From contig CAJNYU010001442.1 of the NCBI GenBank assembly GCA_905331475.1, forward strand, positions 310,001 to 374,000: 64,000 nt of DNA. The letters run 5' to 3'. Below, piece after piece: positions 12,818 through 26,400 of the stretch. This stretch comes from Rotaria socialis. Its lineage: Eukaryota > Rotifera > Eurotatoria > Philodinida > Philodinidae. The notes below the pieces were generated by a model, which saw only the letters and a list, made by a program, of their open reading frames with translations, was not told the origin of the DNA and searched no databases. The position numbers and the translations under genes were made by a program. The first letter of the stretch is position 1. Every line of letters begins with the position of its first letter.

Positions 12818-14417
12818 ATGCCATATGCTAATCAACCTAACGTTCAAGTGACGGAGTTAACCGAAGATAATATTAAATTCGTTATTGAAAATACAGATCT
12901 CAGCGTAGCTAATGCTATTCGTCGTTGTATGATTGCTGAAACACCAACAATAGCCATTGATTCTGTACAAATCGATTCGAATACAACTGTATTATTCGAT
13001 GAATTTCTTGCTCATCGTATTGGATTAATTCCATTATATAGTGAAGAACTTGTTGATAAAATGAATTATCATCGTGATTGTGCATGTGAAGGTTATTGTC
13101 CTCAATGTTCAGTTGAATTTATACTTGATGTCAAAAATAAAGATAATCATACAAGAAATGTAAGAAGATATATATTTAGAAAGAAATTATTTATTTTTCA
13201 AATTTTGTTTAATCTTAGGTTACATCAGCTGATCTGATAACGAGCAATCCAAATTTAGTACCGGTGACGTCAAAAGCTAAAAGCGATGATGATGGAAGAG
13301 ACAATTTAGTTGATCGTAAGTTTTTTTTTTGTGTTAATGAAATTGTGAACGATGTGAGGTAATGGGAAAAAGTTTTTGAAAGAAACATAGTTTAGACCTT
13401 ATTTTGTGTAATGTAAAAATAATTGCATCAAGTCATTATCAAATTGTGAAAGATTGTTTTGCAAGTTATTTATAAACAATGGTGTTTTAAGGAGAACGAA
13501 ACTCATAGAAAGATCGATTCAGAAAAATATTATTTTGTGATAAATTTCACCTTTTCAGTGAAGGTCGTAGATAATATGGTGACGCTTTATTTCCCCCTCC
13601 CCAATACTTTGTTCTCTTGTAAATGGCATTGACACTAAATAACCCCGACGAAGTATTCTCGAATCTGAAGATTTCCGTGTCTAGAATGTTCGAAAACTAT
13701 TAAATCATAATTCTGAAGTTTGATTCGTCATGACAATCTTTATCAAGATTCTACAATCATTGTGAACAAAAATAAAAACAGACTCATGGAAGAAGAGAAC
13801 GATCTTCCGTTAATACGAAATAATATATTCATTACAACAAAAGAGAATATTATTTTTGTTTAGATATTCTAATTGTTAAACTTCGACAAAATCAAGAACT
13901 TCGTTTAAAAGCTCATGCTCGAAAAGGTTTTGGTAAAGAACATGCTAAATGGATTCCAACTTGTGTAAGAGAATTTCGTTTTTCAAGAATTGAAATATTA
14001 ATGGAGTGAATATTTTAGGGTGTTTCATTTGAATATGATCCAGACAATAGTCTTCGTCATACAGTTTATCCAGTACCTGATGAATGGCCACATTCAGAAC
14101 ATTCTGGTAAAGAGGAAAATATTTGTTTTGGAATAAAAAAAATATAAATCTATGCCATAATATATTTCAGAATTAGCTGAAGATAAACATGAAGCACCCT
14201 ATGAACTAAATAAACAACCAAATAAATACTTTTTTAATGTTGAATCAGCCGGTGCATTAAAACCAGAAACAGTAAGTTTCACATCTTATTTTCGCTTCTT
14301 ATCAATAAAAGATGATTCCTTTACTTTTAGATTCTTTTATCTAGTTTGAATGTTCTTAGACAAAAATTGAGTAATTTACAAACATTACTTAAACATGAAA
14401 CATTAGAAGGATTATAA
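12818..14417 (+). CDS. POLR2C: DNA-directed RNA polymerase II subunit RPB3
   Basis: RPB3 forms the alpha-like heterodimer with RPB11 that seeds assembly of RNA polymerase II. Six exons keep frame: 12818-13159, 13219-13315, 13864-13964, 14019-14106, 14171-14271 and 14331-14417, about 271 residues (human 275). Visible are the dimerisation domain motif [20 protein letters not shown], the HRIGLIPL block, the zinc-binding Cys cluster ([14 protein letters not shown]), [21 protein letters not shown], the [12 protein letters not shown] signature, [14 protein letters not shown] and the [14 protein letters not shown]-terminal helix region. The second intron is 548 nt; the other four are about 55-65 nt. 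The start ATG is followed immediately by the conserved MPYANQP segment. Confidence 0.96.
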
Positions 14418-14668
14418 ATAAAATAAATAAAATTTTTTTTTCATTGTTCATTTTTTTTCTGGTCTATTCTAGATATATATGAATTTGATTTCTATTTACT
14501 ATTTATTTTTTTGTTCAGTAAATAAAATTTCCTTTTCTTATGCTTAACCGTTTATTATTATTCTCGTCTTTCATTTTATTTTTTCCTAACTTAATGCCGA
14601 GGAAAAGTAAGACACCTTAGATGTCATTCATTTATTTATTTATTTTATCAACTATTTTTATGCAATAG

Positions 14669-17600
14669 ATGTCCGATCGAAATTCTGATGGACACCCGCC
14701 GATTATAAATCGGTCTTTAGCAATAAATGACCATGAACAAATTAACGAAAACAAAGACTTTGCAAAGACAATATCAACTCCAGGTATAAAAATTTCTAAA
14801 TTTTATGAATCGACCAAGGAGCGTTTCTAATAACAACTGTGAAAGAATCTGTTTTTCAAAAAAATAAAACTAAGAGAATTCACATTGCCTCAGAGTATTA
14901 ACTGCATACTATCATGTTTTTAAGATGGATATTCAACAGACAACGATCATCTAATAATTTAATATTCTCAGGGAACTTTTCCGAAATAGATTTAATTTTG
15001 TCTCCTTTAAAAGATTAATTCATACTTTTCAAGTGAAGACAGGATATAATAATCTTAATATTTGGAAATAATTATCCATGCATCTATTGATAGAAATGCT
15101 TATAACCATGAAGCAGGCATCACAGCAGCATATTCTTTTTCACATAGAAAAAAAAATGAATTGCCTATCATGAATCTCTTCGTAAAAATTTCCTATACAT
15201 GATCAGAAACTAAGAAATATGTCCTGCTGTTGACTGGAATGCGGATGTTTTCAAAGTAGGTGATGACAGAAATCATCAAAGTGTTTGGCACAAAAGGAAA
15301 TGCCTCATAAGAAACTGTCCACGGTGAGATATCATATATCAGGGGCTATCTTCCAATCTATTTATATTAGTTCCCATATTTTCAATCTTTTGTTTATATT
15401 AGTAAAATTTATCTAACTAAGTAAAAGATGAAATGAGCCAGACTTTTGTAAAAGTAATAAACATAGCTAACCATGATTTTGTCTTTCTCATAGAACCACA
15501 GACGACTGTCATTTATCTACCTGGAGTAGCATCTGCTTTCTCTGCAACTGTTGAACAACCGAATTTCTCTAAGGTACCGATAAAAGAATCACATCGTCGA
15601 CGCTCAAAAACAACTTCCACAGATATTTTTGATTATGAATCACCAGCAAATAGTTCTTCTCAAGCATCAATATCAGCACCAAATAATTTGCATTTTTTTC
15701 AATCACTCAAAGACTTAACACACAAGGAATTATATCGTGCGCATCCATTTGGTTTTCTTGGCAAAGAAGTTATTTCAGTAACAGGAACAACAAATTGTCC
15801 TGAACCAATTGCGCCTGTCGAAGATGAAGATGAAGATAATAAAGCAATAATTGATATACATGACAAAAGATCCAAGTCTTTTTCTACTGCAACAAATAAA
15901 TTATCGTTATCCGATGAAATTAAACCCCAACAAATACAATTTTCATTAAATGAAGAAGAAAAAATTCAAATGATACGACGACGTTCAACATTAGGCAATA
16001 CATCTGGATCTGTGCTTCCACCATACCCAGTTGAATATATAACGAATTCCAATAACGATGATAGTGTACAACCTCATCTATTTTCTGAGCCATCACCAAA
16101 TACAATGGTTGCAGATTTTATACCGAATTCAATGACCATCAATGTATTTGAAGTGTTTATTTATGCTTGGGGTGTATTCGCCTTCTTTTTTGATATGGTT
16201 ACTGATCTAGTTTTGGCTCATGCCTATTACTTAGAAGGAGCTTATTGGCTTTTCATACTAACATTAATGTGTGTTGTTCTACCAAATTTGACTTTGTCGA
16301 TTTTTTCACTTGTTTGGTATATGGATAGTAGTCAATTAAAAGCCGTTGCAAATGAAAACCAAACCACAATGCAATATAACACTTCGATGTATGAAACAAG
16401 TTCGTCGGATGATTTAAATGAAAAAGATCAAGAACGTATTAATAATAAAAATACTGAATTAGTTTCATTGAATCAAAAACAAAATTCCTCTTGTCAAACA
16501 GACGATTTATATGATGAAGATCAACAAGATAGTCATATATCGCGTGTAAAATCGAAATTACAACCACCAGAGAAAGATATGCGACAGCAAGATTATATTC
16601 AAGGAAAATATTTTCAAATCTCAGCAGCAACTGCCAATATTTTAACATGGATTATTCGAATTATTATACTTGTATTACAATTAGATTTATGTTTGAAGTG
16701 AGATAAAACATGAAATTTAATATCCTATGAAAGAAATAAGTCGGTTAATCTCACAAAGAGTCTTTATGTCGGTTACTAAATCAAAATCTTTCAATAACTG
16801 AAGACCCTTTATGTCCGCAGAAGCGAACTTTTTCAGAAAAAAAAACAATTTTCAGAGAAATCTTGAGACTTCTTTTATTACCGGTTTCATCTATGATTTC
16901 TATATGATGATTAGTAGAAGTCAACAATTGATTCATTTAGGTATATTCGCGGTTTATATTATACATGGAAAGGTTTTCGAAAACGTCATAATCCAAAATG
17001 GAAACGTTTTTATTTAACTAAACAAATATTAATTGACGCTGACATTGCCTTATTACGTGTATTCGATTGTTTTATGGATTCGGGTTCACAAGTTACATTA
17101 CAATTATATATTATGTTAAGGCTTGGTTCAACATCAATGAAATGTAATTAACATCGAATATAGATTTATAAGAATTTTTGTTTCTGAACTCTGTTTTAGT
17201 TGATACACTATTCTTAAAACAAACATTATCGATTGTTTCCTCACTTGGTTCGTTAGCATATGCGCTTAGTGGCTATTCGCGATGTTGGCGACATATGCAA
17301 TTGACACATTCGCCACAAGATTGGCCAAAAGGAAAACCTCCACCACAATTAGTGTCATGGTGGAGTACGATTATTCAATGGGTATTAATTATAAATAATA
17401 TCTTTTTCTCTTTTTTTTAATAATAATGAATTTTTTTCCTCTTTATCAAGTTTTGGTATTTATTTCTAATCACTCCAAGAGTATTGGCGCTTGCTATGTT
17501 TGCAGCAACATTTCGTTCGTGGTTTTGGATTATACTTGTTGCACATTGGTTTGGAATGCTTTTTTGGATACTTCGTTTTGTAAATATGTTTCTATTATAA

Positions 17601-19208
17601 TATGTAAATGAAAATTGCTTTTTTGTTCTAGCGAACAATCTTTTGTATTAGTGATCAGTCAAAATATCATCCACGAGAAGCTATTTTTGAAAAATGTTAT
17701 AATCTTGTTTGCTCATATATATTTATATTTTGTTATATGGTAAGTTATTTTCGAAAGAAAAGTTAATAATGAATAGCCCTGAAATACATATATCTCTGCG
17801 GAATTTGTTATTAAGCTTCCGAGCCTTGATGTTCTGGAAGCAGGAATGTGTTATTGTTTGTACTTCATTCATTCCAACCAGTTTCAGTATTGGGTCTATT
17901 ATTTTTACGATCCCTTGATAATACGAAAGTCTTCTTTATTGATTTCAACTCATGTATTAAGCAAAATACAAATGATTCATGTCATCGATTCTGATTCTAC
18001 TCACGTAAGATAATCTCTAATTGTCTTTCTATTCACATTGACGAACAATCTCCGTTTTTCTTTCACACCGATGCCATTATGTCTTTTGGGAGTAATATCG
18101 GAAAAGAAAATAGGCTTATTTTGATTGCTTTTTTTTGTTCGACAAAAAGATAAAACTATAATTAGGAAAATTTGGCCAGGTCAATTCAAACAAAATCTAT
18201 ACATATTTTATTACTATGAGAGATTCTTTCTTCTATTGAATTTATTTCATTATACTAATTTATTTCTTTTAGAATCTTCGCAAAGGTGATACTCGTGCAC
18301 ATTATATTGGTTTTTATGCAATCTATTACATCGAAAACATTGCTTTTTCAATCATATATGCAATTCATTCAGCTGAATCAAATATAATATTTAAATATTC
18401 GCTTGTCACATTTGTCTGTTGTGGTTTTTGGTTAGCTGTTTTATTTCAATTTCTCTATTATCGATTTTTACATCCAAGTGATCATGTTCGCCTTAGTATA
18501 AAACAAAACATATCGTCTATTGTACGTATTCGAACACTGTCCGACTCCAGTCGTATAGGAAAATCGAAATCCTGTGAAAATATTATTAATCAACATGATG
18601 CACCGAATACATATGAACATAATGAACTTCTTGAAACATCATCACAAGCCGAAAGTTCAATTGATGAACGTTGGTATAATCGTTTTGCAAAACGAAATCG
18701 ACAAAAACTTATTTCTCAACAACAAGCTATCGATGAGAAAGTTCGAATAAATCGAGCACAAAAACAATTAGAAGAAGCCATCAAACATCGAAACGAATCA
18801 TCGAGTAACTTTTTAAAGCGAATATCAACCAGACTCAAACCATCAGCAACAACGTTAGAAACTCAATCTAACAATAGTACTGAAACTCATCTAATAAATG
18901 ATAATGAAAAATGTGTAAATTCTGCCAGTGTACCATTAGCGAAACCCGAAGATCAAGAAGAGGAAGAAGAAAAAAAAGATTCTAATAGACTACATATTGC
19001 TTTTATATCCAATAAACGAGCATCTCAACATCAACAACAATCGAAATTATATGATATTAACGAAGATACACATGGATCAGAAGAAAATCAAAATGGCACA
19101 TCATCACATACAAATACAACTAGTTATGAAGGTGGAAAAGGAGTGATTTTAATTCCTGCAAAACTAACATCTCGTAGATTGCCCTTTTCCTCGTCTGTTA
19201 ACAAATAA
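14669..19208 (+). CDS. XK-related protein (XKR family), long form
   Basis: XKR proteins are multi-pass membrane proteins; some members scramble phospholipids during apoptosis after caspase cleavage. Exons 14669-14783, 15422-16697, 16941-17143, 17200-17381, 17451-17579, 17632-17739 and 18273-19208 join in phase, about 982 residues. The first ~240 codons are hydrophilic and Ser-rich. The first membrane segments follow (VFEVFIYAWGVFAFFFDMVT, YWLFILTLMCVVLPNLTLS). Family hallmarks come after: the YIRGLYYTWKG region, DADIALLRVFDCFMDSGSQV, QTLSIVSSLGSLAYALSGYS, FWYLFLITPRVLALAMFA and YAIYYIENIAFSIIY. The long tail is disordered, Lys/Glu-rich and possibly coiled-coil. It is much longer than typical XKRs (about 400-600), through both tails and an acidic insert after membrane segment 2. 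The first exon is supported only by phase; translation could instead begin at 15433. I cannot assign a numbered paralogue. Confidence 0.9.
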
Positions 19209-20407
19209 ATACTATCATTAACTTCTGTATGTTAATGATAAGTTCAGGGTTAGTTAGCCAGTTCATTTTAACAGAAAACGACACGCACAAAAATAGGATT
19301 CAATTAACAACAATCTTTCACAGCTTCTTAAGTTTATTAAAATTTCCTGTAGACATATTCTATCTGATAAGAAATTCAAAATGAAAAATACTTGTACAGA
19401 AAATATTGAAATTACTGAGATACAGAAAAGCAAAATTCACCAGTGACACTATTCTGACCTATTTCAATAAGCTAAACAAAAAACAATGTTTAACTAAATG
19501 TCTTGTTGTTCATCTTACTGAAAATAAATTTTGATCCTTTTCTTTTCCGAGTTGAAAACAAATACGAATCAAGAATAAGCTCTTTGTTCTGTATTATTAA
19601 AACTTTATCGTTCAATTTATTTTTTAGGATCACAGAAATAGCAAATTATGATAAATATTTGCTTGTCTACCTCGTCTTTAAACAATCATAACAGTGATGC
19701 ATTATTTTGTCTGTTGTCAAAATATAAATACTGAATACATATTTATTGTGTTTTTGTTCTTTTCTCGTAATTATTGATTATCTTGCCGAATATGCTGTGC
19801 AACAGTGAATACAACTTTTCGAAAGAAAGCATCCATTATTGAGTTGATTCTTCCTATTTTAATCAGCACATACCTATATTTCATTTAGTAGATTATAATT
19901 GTTTTCTTGTTTTTTTTTCGAATCTCTTTCTGTTGTTTTTCTTGTTCATTACGAATGATTGTCTTGGATCGATGAAAAATTCAGTAAGGTTGTCTGTTAA
20001 CTTTATTATCTGGTAGAGTTATTTTGTATTTTAGTTTATTGAGCTGAATGTAGTCAGCTATTTGTACTCTAGTCATATTTTTACTCAGTTGGCATATCTT
20101 GTGACGAATACAGAACCCGATTTAAATACATATTTCGTCTGCATTATACATTTATGTGAATTCTTTAGTTGTTTTTCTTGTTTATACCTATCTGTGTATT
20201 AGATAAAATAGATAAAAAAAGGCAGTTTTCTGTTGGGTTAAATTTTATTTGGTACACATGTTAACTTGTATCTTAAAAACTTGTATTCTTGTTAATGAAA
20301 ATATTGATTACGAAGAGACTAGTTATATTTGCTTTTGTAATTAATAAAAATGAAATTTTTTTGAAATAAATCAATGAATGAAATTTAGATTGCAAAGATA
20401 AAATAAA
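19209..20407. other. Intergenic between XKR and FANCD2
   Basis: About 1.2 kb, very AT-rich, with scattered T runs. No convincing coding, RNA or repeat feature. Confidence 0.4.
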
Positions 20408-23400
20408 ATGAATCGTCAAGTGGGTTTATTACGTCAACATGAAATTCGAGCTTCACAACAAGTTGTACAACAACAATCAACGCAATCGCTTGCACGCATT
20501 CAAGAATATAGTTCAACACCGCCACAACGATCACAACGTAGTTCTGAAGCAACAAATATGTTTGTAACACGTATACTTGATGAATGTGGACTTGAAATAA
20601 AAATGGCCGATGAAGAAAATATGAATAACAATGATGAATTAAATGTGAGTTAGAGAATTGGAAATACAAGAAAGAAATATAATAGAGATTTGGGGGATTT
20701 TCATGTCTACATCGGCTAATCAATGCGTTAACAGTCACGATGGGCACAAGTGAAAAGGAAAAAGTCTGTAATTTGGTTAATAACGCTTTCAAAAGAACTC
20801 CAAATTCTTCCAGATTTATTCGGGTGTAGGTTAGATTTGGATCTGTAGCTCTCCGAGTGAGAACGTGAATAACAAAAAAGAATTGATCACCCGCCTTTTT
20901 TCAGAGAGAAGCCAATCGAGAACCGAAATATTGAGCTTTTACGTGTGTCGATAGTCCCAGGATCCCAGAATAAACTTCAGGTTCATAATCTTCTACTACT
21001 GAGATTAATCCGTCGTTTTATCCGACAGTTCTTAGTTGACTCAGGCGCTATGGTCAATAGTACATTGAGCCATCGGGATATTTTTCACAACTGCCCGATT
21101 CTCAAACCATTTCACTCAGCAAATTATTCGATCCGTCATTTCGACGTTGATCTCAATTGTATGGGAAACGATGATGCCATTTTAAAGAAATTCGGAATAA
21201 AAATTTGTTTTATTTTATGTAGCTTGAACTTAAAGTTGATCAAGGTATCTTAGCCAAACATCTCTCACAACGTTTACGTTCATCATCCGACAGCAATATC
21301 AATACAATAGGTGCACTACCACAAATATCTGTAAAACAATTTGAAACTGAATTAATCTCCTTCTTTTCCAACGATTCAATATTTCGTTCATCTCTACTTC
21401 CAACATCAAGTGCCGATGACGTATCACCGCTTCGTGCTCAACAACAAGATAGTCTTATGCGTATATTATTATGCGTTGATGAATTACAGATGTTTCTAGC
21501 AAAATATTTACTCAAACGCCTTGTTCGTTTTGATAATAAAGGTGGTGATCGTGTCATTGTACAAAATTTACCATTATCAATGATACGACTTATATTACAA
21601 ACATTTCATTATCTTCCCATAGGAAAATTAACCAATGCTAAAGACTTACTCTATTTTTATTTGGATGTTATTGATTTAGTTACGAATAATGATGTACGTT
21701 GTCAAATGATTTCACTTGTTACAGATATTTTTTGCGATGATTATTTACAAATCGATATCGTTACAAAATTAGAAGAAAAACTCGAGTCAACTAACGTTGA
21801 TATTATTAAGCAAGTTCTATCGACATTAACAACAATACAGCTCAATGATTCAACGGATAGACGAATACGAGAAAGAATTATTCCAATGATTATGACAGGA
21901 ATTTCAGATGTTAAAGTGGAATGTTTTAATTATCTATTTGAAACATCAACAAAAACTAATATGTTCGAAACCGTACTATTATTTCGTGATGTTGCAACTG
22001 TATCTGGCAGAAGGTAAGCCACATAAATGAAACCAAGACTTAATGTTTTGTTTCAAGCAAAATTTCCATGATGAATTATTTAAAAATTTTATTTCTTTGA
22101 GGCCTTTAATTTGTTATTGCATAAATTTTCAACATGTCGAATCGATTCATAAAATACGAGAGTTAGGAATTCATTTATGAACTTTTCGCTCTTCCTACTT
22201 GATTATTCGAGCTGCTTTGTCATTATTCAACGAAAAGCTCGAACGCAACTAGTTTTAAGTACGTCACTGTAAAAATCGATTCTGGCACTCTGTACGAACA
22301 ATATCTCGTTCAAATCTGTGAAAGCATAAGTAGTCGAATTTTGTTATCCTCTTTTCTTCATTACAATAGTGGAGCATAATTGTAGAGCGTAAAGTTTCGT
22401 GTAAAATAAATTGCTACTGTACTTGAAATCCCATCAATTGGTTTTCCCTAAAAAGATAATTTCTACTGATCTTCCTATTTCATTGAGAAATGTTTGTTTT
22501 AAAGAAACTCTTTCTCTCTTTAGATCCGATCGTTTGACATGTTCAACAACAGATAATTTTCAAACTGTACAAAGTCTTTTCGAACGATTTGAACATTATT
22601 TCAATTCATCGCGTATTCTTTTTCGAACATGCCAAGAAAAACATCCAATAACTGCTGATTTATGTTTAAAAATAAATAGTTATTTTTTATTCGATTTTTT
22701 CATTGGTATTCTGCTTGCAAATCGTTCATATTATAATAATTTAAAAACATTCATTAAAAAGCTCGGCGAAGATCCATCTATAATTCGTTCGATTTATTTA
22801 CATTTAACATCGAATCTCTCATTTGTTTTTAAATTTGCTCAGCATATATTTCGTTTTGCTATAGCCATATTTCAACATTTATCCTTTGGTAATTTTCCAA
22901 CAATAACAACAACAAACAATTCGTTATCATCATCAAATGTTATTCATTTACAAATCGGTTTACAATTAGCTTTTATGCTTATTGATTTACTTTTTTCAGT
23001 TAGTGAAAATATAAAACATACGACTGATTTCAATGAGCAAATTATCAATGCACTTGTTCGATTGGCTATTCTATTTCAAAATCGATATTTACAAAGATTG
23101 CACATACTTAAATTACTCAAACGTTTTTGCTATCGATATAAATCAAAAGTATTAAATTGTGAATCATATATAAAGAACTTATTTGAATATATTGATACAT
23201 TTCGAGTATGTTTTATCAGTTTATTTGAGAAATAGAATTAAAATAGTATTGACTGCATTTTTAGGGTGATCATCTTCGGTTGGTATTTTCAATTCTTGCT
23301 TCAATGTATAATACAGGTGTATATAATGACTTGAATATGTTTGTTACTAAATGTTTAATACAACCGTATAAAGAAAAAGCTCGTGGTGTTTTTGGTGCTA

Positions 23401-26400
23401 TTGAAATTTTTCGTTCGCTGCTTCTTAGACACGTGACTGATTCAACACAAGCACCAAACACTGGTAAGACTAATAGGATTTGATTTTGATGAAAAGTAAT
23501 TCGGTAAATCTGTCGAATTTTCCATTCTATCGAAACTTAATTAATCGCAGTTTATCCTTTTATTTTACTGAACACTTTCGCTGTATAGAGTAAGAACACG
23601 AATTATAGTTTTCTCACAAATTAGGTTGATCTATCGCGTGGTAGCTCTTGAAAACTCGGCAGCAGTATTACTGAGCTCATAAGAAGTAAACTCATCTTTT
23701 TAACGCTGATAGACGAATGTTCAGTCTATTTATAAAAAGAAAATGAGAGATATTGATAAATCTTATTTAAGAATAGGGAGAAACGAAAATTTCGTATAAT
23801 TGTTCTCATTCGTCCATGTCATTAAGAAGATTTTATGGAATCATTCTTTTAGGTAATACTCGTCTGGATGGGAAAATGTCCAATCATGAAAATGAATTAA
23901 AAGATCTTCTTGGTCTTGTACAATCATCTGGTATGCAATGTCCACAAACATTAGCACTTTTCTATGACGAATTAGCAACAATACTTGGTTCAGCTAATTC
24001 CAAACAAACAAATAAACAACAACAACAACTCAATTCATCATCTACTCAACTTGATACGCAATCGCTCGATTGGTTTGCTATATCAGCAGCTGATATGTTT
24101 CAAGAAGCATTTCTGAACGATACTGATGCATCTACAACAACTAATTCTCTTGACATAAATCGCTTTGCTCAACAAACTCGTATTGTCTATAATTTCGATG
24201 GACAAACAACAAATGCATCAATACTTAATCTAGCAAATATTATTTCCAAATATCATCAGTATCGAACCATGAGTGATACATGTTCATCGCCCATCTTACT
24301 AGCGCCAATGCTGCGTTTAATTGTATTGGCATCATGGTCAAATATCGACCAAGTTGATGCTGTTCTTCAATGTTCATTACGTATACCAGATGTATTACCA
24401 TCAGCGGATATCGATATTGATGTGCCGAAATCTTTAGAATCTTATCGTGAAAAATTAAACGAATTTTCGAGTTCATCATTGAATATTTTGTGTGATGTTT
24501 ATTATTATGCAAGTCGACTATTTCGAGAAATATGCAATTTACTCTCATTAGAATTAAATCAAAATGAATCGTTAATATCAACAAGACTCGAACAATTGGC
24601 AGATATTGAGGAGCATTTTTCTATTTGTGTCCAAATATGTCGACAAAAATATGGATTTTATGAGCCGATTTGTTCGAATATTGAAAGAAATAAAATGAAA
24701 AAAGTTTCAAAGAAAATTACAACAACTAAAACGAAGGCAAATAAACAACAAGGAACAAAGTAGGATTTCGATTGAAAATTATTCATAAATTAACAGCAAT
24801 AATTTATTTAGACGAGCTGCTCCTGTATCGGACGACGAGGAAGATGAAGCAAGTCGAAGTGAAGACGAAGAAAATACAAATAAGAAAAAACCTCGAACAG
24901 CAACTGTAGCAAAACTAAAGCCAAAGCCTAGTAAGTATCTCCTTGAATCTATCCACAAAAAATATCCGAGTTCAGATAGAGATATTCCGCATCTCTAAGT
25001 TTATCAGTAATAAGTTAGTTTTGATATATTGTGAATAGCTTGTCCTGAGGACGAAAACAATTTATTTATTTCTGCAAACATCTAGAGAAATGCATGATTT
25101 TTCTATTTAGTAGCCTATTGTTGTAACTTTCTTAGATAGAAATCGACAGCGGAACGATTATGCGTGGGTAAATATTAAGACACTCGAATATATTAGATCT
25201 TTAGTACAAATAAGACGACGCTTGGAGAACGTATTTCTACAAAGTTTTGTTTACAATCGAAATCTACGTCAGGTAAGTGAAATGAAATTTAAATTGTGCT
25301 CTTTGGTTTGACGTGAAAATAGTGATGAGTTTGAGGTAGTTAATTGGCTTCTGCAAGAGAATCATACCAACGAGGATATCAATAAAATAAATACGAAAGC
25401 AACTGTTCATTATGATAGACCCATTGTATAACATAATTTGTTTTATTAAGAACCAAAATCAAAACAATCATCAATGTTTGATATGTATGAATTCGATATA
25501 CGTCCACTTGAATACGTCACATTTCCATATATATCAAAATATCTTGAACGTCTACCGAAAAGCAACGGCAAACAGCGTTTAACTATTCTTCGTTGTGTGT
25601 CAACATTGATGGGTGATCTTCATCGTTTATTAACAACAAATAATTCATCAATATCATCTATTGGTATGGTTAAAAAACGTTTTATTACTCATACAGCACC
25701 AACCACTTTACTAACTCAGCAAATACGTGTCGATACGGATGATAACGATGAAGATGTGGATGAAAATAATGATGATAAACTTGATTTTATAACTTTGGAA
25801 TATTTCGAAATGTTTTTATTACAAGTTATCAATACGATGAAATATATTCATACATTTATGAGTGCATCAAATACCGATGCGGCAACTGGATCCATGGAAA
25901 CTGACGATGATGATGATATGAGTTTTATAATTGATCGTGATCAAAGTCGCAATATCGCTAGTCGAGCGTTCTATTATGCACTCGATAGTTTTTATTTTCT
26001 ATTAAGCTTATTTAAAGTAAAACAAACAAATTGGCAAAAGGATTTAGATCGAGATGAAACATGTTTAAGTCATTTATTAAAAACTATCAGTAATCAAATT
26101 CTATTAGCAAAGAAAACAACTGGAAAAGAAGAAAATGAACGTGTTCGAATTTTGACAAAAATTTTCACATTTACTGATATTCTGAATTTGATCGATTCAA
26201 CACGTCTTTGTCAATCTCTGGAATTATTTATTCAATTATTTGATGACGAAACACAACAGGTATATTTCATCAGCTAGCTTTATTTGTATTTCACAAATGC
26301 GAATTTATCGAAGTTTATCTTCTCCCGTCAACTTTCAGAATCCGATCAATATTTTTCTAACAGGATTTTTTTTCTTGCTTTTAAGGATGAACTTTACAAA

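Noticed and set aside
20945-21253. 102-codon frame in FANCD2 intron 1 (includes RQFLVDSGAMVN)
   Set aside because: The VDSGA string hints at a retroviral-type aspartic protease from a retroelement, but the frame is short, lacks a second motif and lies in an intron; too weak to call.
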